The position numbers and the translations under genes were made by a program. A stretch of DNA of 64,000 bases from Tenrec ecaudatus (taxonomy: Eukaryota > Chordata > Mammalia > Afrosoricida > Tenrecidae), in NCBI RefSeq assembly GCF_050624435.1, contig NW_027459164.1, positions 68,501-132,500 on the forward strand, in the 5' to 3' direction. Position 1 is the first letter of the stretch; every line of letters begins with the position of its first letter. Below are positions 33,769 to 44,810 of the stretch, one piece after another. The notes under the pieces are model-generated. The model made no database searches. It was given only the letters and a program-made list of their open reading frames with translations, and had not been told where the DNA came from.

Positions 33769-34139
33769 AGCCTTTTTAAAGCCATCCAATAAAAAAAAAG
33801 CCATCCAATAGCTGAATCAGTAAAGAAGATCTGCTTTAGACATTGTGTTCTTTTAAAGAATAATCTGTCTGTGATCAGATTGACACAGGAACTTGGAAGG
33901 TTAGGTGAAAAGTTTAAGGGCCAGTGAGCTTATGTGTATGATGGAAATTTGGAACTGGAAAAGGACAGTTAGAATGGCTACATAATTTCATAAATATAAT
34001 GAATGTTAGCAAATTGTAAATGTAGAAATGATCAAATTGGTATATATTTGTGTGTGCATTGTTTTAGGTCAGGGAGAAGACTTGAAGTTCAAATATAATT
34101 TACAGAGACCCCCTTGTTAAATCTTGAATGGGACAAAGT

Positions 34140-34860
34140 CCAGAAAAAACAAATCATCTGGTTGAGGGAGACCGTAAGCATGAGGCCATAATGGGGAATA
34201 AGGGATCCACAACAGCCCGGTCACATGGAAAACAAAGGAAGTCCCTTTAAAAGTCACGTTCCCAGCAGATCAGACCATCACAGTTGGAAATGTGACTACA
34301 GAAATGGGAGAGGGACCGTGATTGGAGTAAATACATTATTGCAGATTAGAAAAGTTTACAGGAGATATGACAAAATAACGATGTATAAATTACCAAGGGC
34401 ATATGAGGGAGGGGGGAATGGGGAGGGAGGGGGGAAAAAAAAAGAGGACCTGATGCAAGGGGCTTAAGTGGAGAGCAAATGCCTTGAGAATGATTGGGGC
34501 AGGGAATGTATGGATGTGCTTTATACAATTGATGTATGTATATGTATGGATTGTGGTAAGAGTTGTGTGAGTCCCTAATTAAATGTAAAAGAAGAAAAGA
34601 GAAAAAAATGATTAGGGCAAGGACTGTACAGATGTGCTTTATACAATTGATGTATGTATATGTATGAACTGTGAGAAGAATTGTATGAGCCCCAATAAAT
34701 TGTTAAAAAGAAAAGTTTACAGGATTGGTTCAGGGCCCTCCAACCATCTTGGCCAGGGCATGAACGTGCAACCTCAGTACCCCAGTTCCCATCAAGGGCA
34801 TACTCAGGCAAGTTCTTGAGGGCTAGACTACTCCTCACAAGGCTGGCCAGGGAAGTGGGT
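34140..34860 (+). mobile_element. interspersed repeat (same family as 10,125), split by an L1-type insertion
   Basis: 'agcatgaggccataatgggg' near 34,175 and the far part 'cagggccctccaaccatctt' near 34,731 join in the order seen at 46,490-46,800. The interruption is 34,364-34,708. Confidence 0.65.
34364..34708 (+). mobile_element. L1-type 3' end insertion with 16-bp target-site duplication
   Basis: The direct repeat 'agaaaagtttacagga' lies on both sides (34,348-34,363 and 34,709-34,724). The insert carries the L1-type end 'gtataaattaccaagggca' and 'tacaattgatgtatgtatat'. That end occurs twice in tandem (near 34,517 and 34,637), each with an A-rich junction. Confidence 0.85.
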
Positions 34861-34929
34861 GGAAGCAAACAAACTCTGCCTGAGGGCAAAGCATTTTACC
34901 TTGCTAGTTCAGAGTCATGGAGCTCTAGT

Positions 34930-35065
34930 GCCATAGGAGGTTATGGGTTTAGCGGTTAAACACAAAGTTTCACTCTTCAAAACCACCAGCCAGCTCCAGG
35001 GAAGAAAGATGAGGCTTTCTACTCCAATAAAAAGATATAGTCTGGAGATAAAAAGCCCCAATTTA
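34930..35065 (+). mobile_element. AfroSINE, truncated
   Basis: 'gggtttagcggttaaacaca' begins it and 'aaaccaccagccagctccag' and 'ggctttctactccaataaa' follow. The tail is missing. Confidence 0.7.
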
Positions 35066-35099
35066 AGTTAACTGGGTTGATTCCTACTAGAGGGATAAT

Positions 35100-35640
35100 G
35101 TGTGTGGGTCAGATGCTTGCAAAGTCCCTGAAGGCAATGCTGCCAGACTGCAGTCTCTGCTCCCTGCTGCTGGAGACAATGGATTGCTTCTCTCTAAAAC
35201 TTGGAACCATTAGCTTGGTTCCAGTAGGTGGAGTTCACACCCTACTGATCATGATTCATATGGAGATCCAGAAAACAGGTCAAAGTTAAGCTGCCATCCT
35301 AAATTTTTTAATGTAGGATCCGCCCATTTTTGTCACGTGTATACCCCCAATCCCTCCTCTTCCTATTGCAGGTATGCCCCTAGACCACCCCTTTTCACTG
35401 CTGTATCACATAGTGCAAGTCCTTCCTGTGATGTATGTCTTTACCCTCCCGTTTCCATTTCCCCTTGTCCTCCTTCCCTTCCCCCTCTCTCCACATGGAC
35501 CACCAAGCCACCAAGCGGGGCTGAGGTGAGCAATGCTACCATGATATGTGTGTGACTGCATTATTGTAATATCTCTTCTATTGCTCATGCTCTCTATGAC
35601 TTTAATATTTATATCTCAACCCTTTATGTTTCCAGGGCTT
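35100..35640 (+). mobile_element. LTR of the class II ERV family, plus orientation
   Basis: U3-like text ('ctgctggagacaatggatt', 'tcatatggagatccag', 'gtcaaagttaagctgccatc') is followed by 'accaccaagcggggctgag' and 'gtgactgcattattgtaata', the R/U5-like part. The same order is seen in reverse at 61,423-60,944. The far 3' end is lost into L1 sequence. Confidence 0.7.
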
Positions 35641-36180
35641 TCAACGACATTGGGCATCTTTTCAATGTTTATGAATCATGCTTATGAACCTCTCTTCTGT
35701 TAGTTGTCTTTGTGTATGCATTGCCTGTATTAAAAACACATACAACCGAGCAATTTGTCTGGAAAAATAATTTATAGAAACTTTATGTTAGATTGCCATG
35801 CGTTTTGCATAGCCAATTGTTCTTTTAAAACACCTTTCTTGTCATTGTGATACCATGCTAAAAGGTAAAAATATCTGTATATAGTCAAATAGCTTTATCT
35901 TTCCTTTAAAGACATGAACCTTCCTGTCTTGCTTAAAGTTTCCACCTCACTAAAGCTAAATTGCTACTCTTGAAAATAAATCCCTCTAAGTTTTTAATGC
36001 TTTGAATATTTTATCGCTCTAATCCTCCTAGAGTTTATTTTTGAATGTAGTATGCTCCTTCCTTTGATTTCTTGTAAATTCAGCCAATTCAACCACTCAT
36101 TAACCAAAGTATTCCTTTACCACTGGATTGTTTTGCCACCTTTGCTTTGCATAGCATATAGTTCTAAATTATATCCCAGA
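35641..36180 (-). mobile_element. L1 fragment, antisense
   Basis: 'gacattgggcatcttttcaa' and later 'ctctaatcctcctagagttt' and 'ctggattgttttgccacctt' correspond to the reverse of the L1 ORF2 3' part. Heavily diverged. Confidence 0.5.
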
Positions 36181-36559
36181 CTACTGAATTATTTGCCAGA
36201 GGGGTTTTACTAATTGTACACTGGCATCACAATACGCGGGAGCTTCGGAAAGATCGAGAAGATAATTTCCCATGAATTTTTGAAGCCTCCTCGTACAGGT
36301 GCTTTACAGTAAGTCGACATTAGGGTTTATAATCAATAAAAAATTCAACTGTGATCCAAGAATGAGGGGTGTGACATTTCCTGGTTGAGAGAAAAGCGAA
36401 CAGGAGAGCAGAATACGAAAAGGATTGGTTAAACGATGAAACTGCAGCAAAGTGTTAGCTGTTATCACAAAAATGAACGCACAGAATAATATTCTTGAAC
36501 TTGGAAGTGGGAATTTCAGCCTTTCAAGGGCATCCACTCTGCGGGGCAACATCCCCGCG
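36181..36559. other. upstream flank of CpG island A
   Basis: No repeat was recognised. It leads into the GC-rich island. Confidence 0.35.
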
Positions 36560-36569
36560 CTCCCACGCT

Positions 36570-37389
36570 CAGGAAGGAGGGTCTGGGGTCTGCGGCGCCG
36601 CGGGGCACAAGTGGGGCGAAGGGCTGCGAGATAACGCCGAGGCAGAGGGGTCCCCGCGAGGCGGCTGCGGGCCGCTCCGGAAGGCAGGGGTGCGGGGGCT
36701 CTGCGATCCCTCAGGACCCGCCAGGAAAGGCTCCAGAAAGGCGGCTGGAGGTCCCGGCCGGCCGTGCAGCTCGCTGGGAGGCGCGGGCGCGCGTGCTCCG
36801 TCGGTTCGGGCGGCGGCGGCAGAGCGGGCCCTGAACGTGGGCGGCGGGTGGCGGAGTGCCGCGCCGGGCGGGCGGGAGGTGACGAGCGGGGCGACCGCGG
36901 CGGCTGGGGCTACTGACGGCGCACCGGATCCGGAGCGCGCTGCGCGGGGCGCCCGGCAGGTGAGAGCGGCGCGGGACCCGGATGCGGCGCGGCTGAGGGC
37001 GGCCGAGGGCGGGGGTCGCGGCGGCTCCGGGGCCCCGCGCTGGCGGGCGGCGAGCTCCTGCAGGTTCCGTCCGGCGGCTCCGGCGCCCGTGCCGCGCTTC
37101 CTGCCGGCTCGGAGCACGCGCGCCCGGCGGCCCGCGGGACGCCTTGCTGAGGCGCGGCCGGAGGTCGCGGGCGGGCGCCTCCTGAGGGCGCCTCAGCGGA
37201 GAGCGGCGTTCGCGCCACAGCGTCTAGGCGGACGCCGCGGCCCGCTTGCCACTCAGGTGTCTCTTCCCGCAGAAGTGTGTGTTAGGAGCGGGAAGCCTGT
37301 GTGGTGGGCTCCACGGACGTGTTTTTAAATCCCAGCGCCGCCGAGGAGCCCTGGGGCCTCGCCCCCAACGCCCTGCTTTGCTCAAGGGG
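36570..37389 (+). promoter_or_regulatory. CpG island A with two exon-like blocks
   Basis: Very CpG-dense from 36,570 to about 37,240. One exon-like block ends at the donor 'cggcag|gtgaga' (after 36,959). A second block of 117 bp lies between the acceptor 'tcttcccgcag' (37,272) and the donor 'aaggg|gtaaga' (after 37,389). All signals are also present in unit B. The first block's product is unknown. The second block differs by 2 bp from unit B, which breaks any shared reading frame, so in this copy it is either non-coding or dead. The strong open frames here are GC-driven. Confidence 0.55.
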
Positions 37390-38654
37390 GTAAGAATGCG
37401 TGTCCAAAAGGTTGCCTGGCCAGAGCGCAAGTGTTTGTGAATGGTAGCGACTGGGAAGGCTGCACCTCGCTCCGCTGGCCGAAGCCTGGCTGTCGTGCGG
37501 GGTCACGTTTATTTCCCAGCTGCTGTGGTGTGGCTGCAAGCTCCGCTGGAGTAGCTCCTAATGTTGGAGCCTGTCGTCGCCGGCGGGTAAAATAGCATCC
37601 CGGGGTCCCTTCCTAGAGTGCTTCCTAGCACAAGCACATGGCGACTCGGAATACCTGTCCCAGGTACCTGGGGGCTGAGGCAACCCAGTGAACGTAGGAT
37701 AATTTACGGGAGGTCCCAAACTTGAAGTGCTTTGCTCTTTAAATAATCTTAAGTGTCGCTTTATCACTGGTTGCAGACTATAAACACCCAGAAAGTATGA
37801 AACACTCTCTCCCCGCACCCCACTCCCCCAACCTCATTGCTACTTCTAGAGGGAGTGACAAGTGCTTTTGTAAACATCATCTTGGTCTGTTACTGTCTGG
37901 CGAAGTCATCACAATTAAATTAGATGAGTACTTATTTTGAAGCACTGAATGGCTGTTTGGAAATAGGATTCCTAATAAAATCATCTCCAGAGAGTCAGAA
38001 ATCTCAGCAGTTCATTAATCGTGGGTTTTTTTTTCTTCCAAAAGCTACATTGTAAAAGGTTTTAGTGGAAAAGCAGAAGTATTTCAGAATACTGTAGCAT
38101 AGGATAGAATCTTAACCGAGTTTCCCAAGGCAGGTGTGAGCAAATCTAAACCTTAACCGAATTTACTTCTCCAAAGCAAAAGTGATATACAAAATCAACA
38201 ACTCTGTTTTACATCCCTGTTCATGGGGATGTTCTAGTGGCAGGGGTGCCATTTAGAAGTGGGGAAAATGGGAGTTTTGATTTATGGCTGCTTTACACCT
38301 CTGATTTTAGATCCAGCTTGCTCTGAATATCAACAAAACCGATTGGGAGGTGGGTGGGGGACATAGGAACCTTGTAGTCTATCCTGTGTTCCTCTTTGTG
38401 TTATTCAGACTGTCCTCCTGTAAGAGGGGACCGCCAGAGCGGAAGCGTTACTAGGCATGGAAAACACTGGTGTCAGAAGTTTGATCTTGGCTCAAGCTCT
38501 GGACTGGATTTTACAAAGTGTCACTCCATCTCTCTGGCTTTCTGGCCCTCCTTTTTTAAACATTAATTAATAGAATTTGGGTGGAGGAGGGGGTGGGCCG
38601 GACTTGAGAAACATATAAAGGACACTCCCAGAATACTGCCTTTTTTAAAAGTTC

Positions 38655-38965
38655 TTTTGTATTTTATTTTTATAATCATTTTATTAGGGGCTCATACAAC
38701 TCTTATCACCATACATACATCAATTGTGTAAAGCACACCTATACATTGATTGCCCTCATCATTCTCAAAACATTTGCTCTGCACTGAAGCCCTTGGCATC
38801 AGGACCTCATTTTTTCCCCTCTCCCCACTCCCTCATGAACCTTTGAAAATTTATAAATTATTATTTTGTCATATCTTTCCCTGTCCGACATCTGCGTTCA
38901 CCCACTTTTCTGTTGTCCATCCCCCAGGGAGGAGGTCACATGTAGATCCTTGTAATCGGTTTCCT
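38655..38965 (-). mobile_element. L1-type 3' end, antisense (unit A only)
   Basis: 'ataatcattttattaggggc', 'catacatcaattgtgtaaag' and 'gtcacatgtagatccttgta' in order. It lies inside the segment missing from unit B. Confidence 0.8.
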
Positions 38966-39369
38966 CTTTGATACTGCCTTTTTATTGCTGTCTTCCTACT
39001 TTATTTTTCTTTCTGTCTCTTGTTAGTTTTTCTCCTTTCCCCATCTTCCCTTTCCTCTATTCTTCCTCTCCTTGTAGGACACCACAGGGCTTCTGGCCTC
39101 TCTTTGTCCTTTTCTGCCTGTATTCTCAGGTGAGCTCATCTTGCCCAGTGATTTGAATATTATCAGTAAACTGTCTACCTCTGATGTTTATCTCCTTGAT
39201 AAACATACAAGCTCTCTTCACTTGATTTGTCTTTAGGTATCTGAATGTGTCCAGATTTCCACTCATCAGCCTAGCTCCTGCCTCCGGAAGTCTTTTCACA
39301 CAAAAAAGCACCAGTATCTCTCACAAACCTGTGAAGTAAGAGTTTTGAAAGTCATCCTTAATTCATTTG

Positions 39370-39530
39370 CCAGTGTGTTGATTACAACTCATAGTGACCC
39401 TATGGGACAGAGCAGAACTGCCCCTTTGGCTATCTGAGATTTTACTGGAACAGAAAGCCTTAGCATACAGCTGGCTTGGTGGTTAGCACCTATTTGCCTT
39501 CCCCACTACCCACCCCCAGGGCTTCTCTGC
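39370..39530 (-). mobile_element. AfroSINE (unit A only)
   Basis: 'agtgaccctatgggacagag' and 'cttggtggttagcacctatt' in antisense. Confidence 0.75.
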
Positions 39531-39539
39531 CCTTCAGTC

Positions 39540-39670
39540 TTGTTGTTAGTTGCCATTCAGTCATTTCAGTTCAGCCCTGTGTACATTTGAGGGAAAGTCT
39601 TCCTGGTCCTGCATTGTTCTTACATTTGCTGCACCCATTGTTGTAGCCACTGTGTCAATAGCACCTCTAA
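39540..39670 (-). mobile_element. RTE-type 3' tail fragment, antisense (unit A only)
   Basis: 'ttgttgttagttgccattca' is followed by 'ctgcattgttcttacatttg' and 'actgtgtcaatagcacctc', the antisense of the RTE 3' end. Confidence 0.6.
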
Positions 39671-40484
39671 AATATATCCTTAATCTACTTGTTCTGTTAT
39701 TATTTCCATTACCCCAATTCAAACTGCAAATGGTACTTAATTAGCCTCCTTTCCTTTGCCTTGCTCTCTTGGAGTCATTTAAGGTTGCTTCCTTTTTTTC
39801 TTTTTAATCATTTTATTATGGGCTCTTACAGCTCTTACCACAATTTCTGATTTCTTTCAACCACCTTCATATAAGGTATGTGAATACAGGGACTTTGTTT
39901 GCCTTCTCTAGAGTATCCCCAGCATCCAGAATAGTGCCTGAAACATTTAACCAATGTTGAATGTGAAATGAATGCATGAATAGAATCTGTAATAACATCT
40001 TCTGATTCCACATATAGCATGTACTGAAAGGTCTCAGATTTGTACAACTGAGGAAATAACCGGGGACCTAGAGTTAACCTCTTAGGTTTTCTTACTCGGT
40101 CTTCATTAACAGCTGCCACCTTTGTCTTCATAAAGGTACTCTATCCATGAAGAAGATAAGCATTTAGACGCTGTCATTGATTACAAAAGCAAATGTGAAT
40201 TTCTCAGTCATGCTCATGTGCACTAGATTATTAGCATTTTGGCAACCAAGGGACTAAACAAGCTTTCTCAGTTTTGATCTTTTGGGGCATCAAATTTGGT
40301 CTTGAGAGTTGATTGGTTCTAGGATGTGGTAATTTGGTCAACATCACAATCCTATAGGAAACATTTCAGATTTCTGCAAGGAGTCGATTTAGTTCACTTT
40401 CACCGTTTTTTCTCTCTCTCTTTTTTCCATCTAAAAATTACCCACTATGTGTGTGTGTGTGTAACTGTGCATGTGCACATATGT

Positions 40485-41000
40485 ATCCTTGGAACCACAG
40501 CCATCAAGGTGGCTCTTGTTCATAGCGACCCTATATACTAAGTGCTTCTTTGAGAGCTCAGTTTTGTTATAGTAGAGCCCCTGTGCAGCACAAGCACATA
40601 CCCACTTAGCTACTAACTAGGCTAAGAATAGAAAGATAGTGGATCAAACCAGCCAGAAGTGCCTTGAAGGAAAAGGCCTGGCAGTGTACTTAACAGAGCA
40701 CAGTGATTGAGAATCATATGGAGCAGAGTTACGAAGCTCACTGTGAATCAGAATCGACTTGATTGCAGCTGCTTATGGTGGTGTGACCCACAGGGGCAGT
40801 TCTACCCTGCCCAGTAGGGTCATTATGCGTCAGAATTGAGTCGGTGGCACTGAGTTTGGTTTGTTTTTGATTCAGTGGAAGATGTAAAGAGGCTTTCTAC
40901 TTCCGTTAACAGTTACAATCTCAGAAACTCACAGGGGCAGGAGTTCTGCCCTTACAGGGTCCATGTGAGTCAGCATGGACTCAATGGCTGTAAGTTTATA
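40485..41000 (+). mobile_element. AfroSINE cluster in unit A (also in unit B)
   Basis: A partial antisense copy (40,485-40,570), then sense pieces with tails 'gaatcagaatcgacttgatt' near 40,745, 'gcgtcagaattgagtcggtg' near 40,827 and 'gtgagtcagcatggactcaa' near 40,965. The same array occurs at 53,765-54,270, so it predates the duplication. Confidence 0.8.
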
Positions 41001-41386
41001 TTAATTTAAATCATGGTTTTGATCTGATTCCATCATGGCTGATGAAGCAAAATCAGAAGAGACTCAACATTTTAAAATTTGCATGAAGTAGAAAGAAAAC
41101 CAGAATGGGAAACATTATAGATTTTATCCCTGGATTAGAGGATTTGGAAGAGGGTTAGGGAGTCCTTTTAGGAATCTAATTCAGAAGATTGGATTGTTAC
41201 CAGGTGGGTGGATAAACACATTCGAAATGGTGCATTTGCTGCCATCTTTGAGCAGGACAGCCTTGTTTCTGATTGCAGGCTAAGAGAGTGGCTAGGCGTT
41301 GCTTGGGCTGCCCTTGTTTTGTAAGAGGGAGATTCAGTTTCTAACAGAGCATAGACTGTAACTTTTCCCAGTCTTTTTCAGTTTTT

Positions 41387-41657
41387 TTTTTCATTGGTGA
41401 GGACATACATCACAGGAAGGGGCTGTGCTATAGGTAATACAGTAATTAGAGGGGGTGGTCTAGGGAAATACACTCAGTAAGAAGAGGAGGGGTTGGGGGT
41501 ATACATGTGACAAGATGGGCTTATCCTACATTTAGGATGGCAGCCTAACCTTGGTCGTCCATGGACGGGTTTGACCTCTCTAGTGTCTCCTACAAAGAAA
41601 CAGACAACTACTATCCTTATCAGAAGGGAGTAGACCCTACTTGTTGTGGGATAAACA
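41387..41657 (-). mobile_element. 3' LTR of the ERV, U3 part only
   Basis: It starts 'tgtttatcccacaacaag' on the minus strand and aligns with 61,423 downward and with 35,230-35,430. It stops at 'ctcaccaatg' followed by ten A, before the TATA region seen in the related LTR at 50,210-50,487. Confidence 0.7.
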
Positions 41658-41659
41658 GT

Positions 41660-41695
41660 GCTTCTCCATTGTCTTCCTTGTCCATCTTTTTTCAA
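41660..41695 (-). other. polypurine tract of the ERV
   Basis: The minus strand is almost all purine directly before the LTR start ('gatggacaaggaagacaat' then 'ggagaagcac'), the expected place for plus-strand priming. Confidence 0.6.
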
Positions 41696-42130
41696 ACGTG
41701 GTTGTGTCCTTTTAAAGGGAGTCCATCAGTTTTATTCTGTAAAAAACAGAAATGCCACGGGAGCAGATGAAGGGGCAGGAGGAGAGAGTGGAGCACAGCC
41801 TGGCCCACCAGGCCGTGATGATGATGTTCCTGAGTAGAGCAGCCAGTCCACAGAGAGAACAACATGGCTGGCCCTACTATGAGACATGATGCCCCACAGT
41901 AACTAAGGGCGATACAGGCGACAGCACCGGAGACACAGTGTGGGAATTGCACCTGACCTGATGCCACCACACCGAGGCAAATCACTGGGGGAGTGCAGCG
42001 GAACAGCAAGGGAATGGAGTGGCAAGGTCCCCAGGGAATGCTGAAAGTGGACTTTGGGGCCAGGGCGTGGTGCCCCAACAGACTGGATTGGAAAATGCTC
42101 CTAAGGGCCAGCAAACGATCCCTGAACTAA

Positions 42131-42540
42131 CTACAAGCTTTTCTCTTGTGAAAAAAAGAAAAAAAGAAATGCATATCCTTTTCTCCAGGTGAATGGACCT
42201 GGACCCCAAACACGGTTTCCATCATCCTCAGATTTCTTAGGATCAGTTTTCTCTGTAGAATTGAAAATGTGTTTATATTCCCTAATTTTACTACAAACTT
42301 TTATTAAGGAGAAAAATTTTTTAGTTAAAATGACTAAATGAACTTTGTCACACATAAGATTCCTCTTCTCCCCCTTCTGTTTTAACAATTTAAATATTAA
42401 AGCATTGCTAGCAGTCTCAGTTACCTTGCTAGGTCTTGAACCAGTAAAAATACTAGTTAGATAGCCTTCATTGTTATGTAAATACTGGCTCCCAATCACT
42501 CAGAGAATTAAGAGAGCTAACTAATTGGGAGAACTTATTA
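42131..42540 (-). pseudogene. ERV remnant, possible integrase C-terminus
   Basis: A 122-codon frame ends near VWGPGPFTWRKGYAF, which recalls the W..GP....W..GYA pattern of a betaretroviral integrase C-terminal domain. The rest is not recognisable. It sits directly after the protease, so the core of pol has been lost by deletion. Confidence 0.35.
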
Positions 42541-42948
42541 TCATACCTTGAAAGACTGAAAAAAATGCTTAATAAATTTGTTCAGCTGATCTTGAAGTAA
42601 CTTACAAGCAGACATTTTTTTCTCCAAGCTTACCAATAAGGTTATAGGCTCAATTAAGACATTTTGCTTTTCAGGCTTCTCACACTGTATGATTTTACCT
42701 TGCAATATTCTGTCTTGGTTAACTTCACTCATTCCCTCTAGGCTGGCTTTAGGGGAAGTTAATGGGAGGGTCTTAGGCCCTCCTGAATGCCCTAAGGAAA
42801 TGACCCTGCATCCACAGTTAACAAACCTTTTTCTTTCAATTTCTAATTCCATGTGGGGGCGCTGTTTCTCCACAACAGCATTCCAGAAAACCGCTTGATT
42901 TAAAGGGTGGTCAAACTTCTCAAGTACTCTTTCCTGACAGGTATACAT
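42541..42948 (-). pseudogene. pro: ERV protease remnant
   Basis: The frame holds RPHMELEIERKRF followed by a damaged active-site region (where DTGAD is expected it reads CGCRV) and then VISLGH. The order after dUTPase is that of the betaretroviral pro frame. The catalytic aspartate motif is lost, so it is inactive. The last third does not match the family. Confidence 0.6.
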
Positions 42949-42963
42949 TTTTACTCTAGAAAT

Positions 42964-43344
42964 TCAAGGAAGGAAAAATTGGCTTGAGCGATCCTCCTTT
43001 TTTATAAACCATGGTATATCAGAACTCATTACTGCCTTAATTTCTTCTTCACAATCCTGACCAATAACTCCAGCAACACTTTGAGAATTTATGTTGGACT
43101 TTCTTAATAAACATCCTATAGTTCTTTTAGGTAGCGGACCCCAATTACTGCTCTTCATTTCTGATTCAATCACAGCTTTTGGCTTTTCCTCACAACTCTT
43201 ATCAACTCCAGTATCAATTTTAATTTCTTGATTACTAAGGTTAAATCTTCCTGATAGAAACTGTATTAATCTTTCAATAAGAGGTTCCTGCTTTTTAGGA
43301 TCAAACTCCAGTGAGGGCTTCTGAGCCATCTCTTGGTTATTCAA
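42964..43344 (-). pseudogene. ERV dUTPase domain
   Basis: A 126-codon frame has a trimeric dUTPase-like pattern: GCLLRKS, then VAGVIGQDCEEEIKAVMSS, IPWFIKKEDR and SQFFLP. In betaretroviruses this domain lies at the start of the gag-pro frame, where it lowers dUTP during reverse transcription. The tyrosine-bearing motif is changed, and activity is doubtful. It is open from its ATG to its stop. Confidence 0.7.
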
Positions 43345-43539
43345 ACCAACTGCAGTGAGAATGGAGACTAGGTTTTTGTCTGTTTGGCCAAGTCTGGTCT
43401 CCTGCTGAGGCTACGAGATAACTGCCATTTCTCTCAAAGATCTTCTTTGCTCCAGTAGGCAGACACCTTGCCTCCCACGCTCTGCTATGAGGGTTCTGCA
43501 TCAAGCTCCTTCCACTATTTTCCCTCCGGGAAGTCTTTC

Positions 43540-44610
43540 CTAATGGCAACCCTTCACTGTTGATCTTTGAACGACATTGGCACGCCCAATGAGTTCCCTT
43601 CCTACAGTGGAGGCAAAGTTCAGGTTCTTTTAAACCCGATCTCCATGGTCCTGGCCCATGCTCTGACATTGGCCGCAGCCTGGTGTGCGTACACTCTCTT
43701 TGAAGATGACTTGCCTTCCCACAACTAAAGCACTTTCTACTGGTCTGATATAGTTTGCCAATGTAGCTGCCATGAGATCTGCCTTGTATGCCTCTGCCTC
43801 TACATTCCTGCATATCCTAAAATAACCCAGCAAAGTGCCCTGTTCCCTGTAGGGACGCAAGGCATTTTTACAGTGCTTATTAGAGAAATCATAAGATAGA
43901 TTATGCACTAGGTCTTTTACTGCCTGAACATTCTTCACACACTTGGAAATAGCATCTTCCAGTCGGGACACAAAATCAGCATAAGGCTCATCATTCCGTT
44001 GTCTTATAGCCGTGTAACTCGGCTTTCTCTCTTCTGATGGAATTATCTTTTCCCAGACCCTTAAGCAAACCTCACGCATCTGTCCTATTATCTGTTCAGT
44101 AAACTGTAGTTGAGACTCCTCAACTGTAATATAATTCGCATCCCCTAGCAATTGATGAATTCCTGTATCTATCCCATCCTCAGCATTCTTCCGAGCTTGT
44201 ACAAGGGCTGCTTCCTTCCATAGCATTTGATATCGCAAGGATTCTTTCATCACCTAAATCATGCTTATTCACAGACACTTTAGCTTGCTTTTCTAGATTT
44301 GAATAGACACATGACTTCTCACTAGACTGATCATCCTCATTCTCTTCCTCCTGCAAAAGTTTTAAAACCATCTTAACTTGAACCCTTCTCCATAGGGATA
44401 CTCTCCATAGGGATACTCCACTTCTCCATAGGGATACTCTCCTCATCTCTGTGCTTCCTTTAAGTTTACAATGACCTCCTCCCAGGTCTCTAAATCAAAA
44501 GTTCCTTCCTCTGGGAACCATGGATTATACCTTTTTACTACTTTTAGAAAACATTGTATCTTTTTCTTCATTACTTTTACACCTTGTCCTTTCAGTAAGT
44601 AGATGAGCAT
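43540..44610 (-). pseudogene. gag: ERV gag (matrix, capsid, nucleocapsid), broken
   Basis: Matrix starts at the ATG 44,610-44,608 and includes WFPEEGT near 44,515; a stop follows near 44,453. Capsid is open over 44,253-43,630 with a major homology region reading RQRNDEPYADFVSRL. Nucleocapsid has two intact CX2CX4HX4C zinc knuckles (CFSCGKASHLQREC, then CLHCRKGTHWACQC) near 43,735-43,690 and 43,620-43,575, in a second frame (43,813-43,337). So at least one frame change and one stop separate the parts. These features place it with class II ERVs. A short three-copy repeat lies between matrix and capsid. Confidence 0.8.
44385..44442. repeat. triplicated ctccatagggatact inside gag
   Basis: The word 'ctccatagggatact' occurs at about 44,389, 44,403 and 44,424. 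On the minus strand it codes for repeated VSLWR units. Confidence 0.9.
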
Positions 44611-44790
44611 GGTACCATAAATTTCAGGTTTACTTTTACCTTGCTCCTATTATCCTCTTTAAAATACTCATTCACTATTTCCACTACTTCTCTCTCAGTC
44701 CCCACACTGGATCCTCATATCACACATTTTCAAATTCACTGTACATTCCGGTGGGGCTGTATAATTGTTACATGGGGTATAATTCATATT

Positions 44791-44808
44791 GTCCCCCGTT
44801 GTGCGCCA
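44791..44808 (-). other. ERV primer-binding site, lysine-tRNA type
   Basis: The minus strand reads 'tggcgcacaacgggggac', 16 of 18 identical to the lysine-tRNA site of betaretroviruses as I recall it, two bases after the LTR end. Confidence 0.8.
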
Positions 44809-44810
44809 TT

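Larger units (their letters stand above)
36560..41386 (+). repeat. segmental duplication, unit A
   Basis: Unit A is paralogous to 51,143-54,660 in the same orientation, from the CpG island through to 'gcatagactgtaac' near 41,350. Identity is high over long runs, for example around 37,860-38,000 against 52,290-52,430. Unit A has an extra 1.14 kb (38,573-39,715) that unit B lacks. It ends where the retroviral sequence starts. Confidence 0.9.

Noticed and set aside
36495-37328. 277-codon and 182-codon open frames on opposite strands
   Set aside because: Arg/Ala/Gly/Pro-rich products of a CpG island. The paralogous unit does not preserve the frames.
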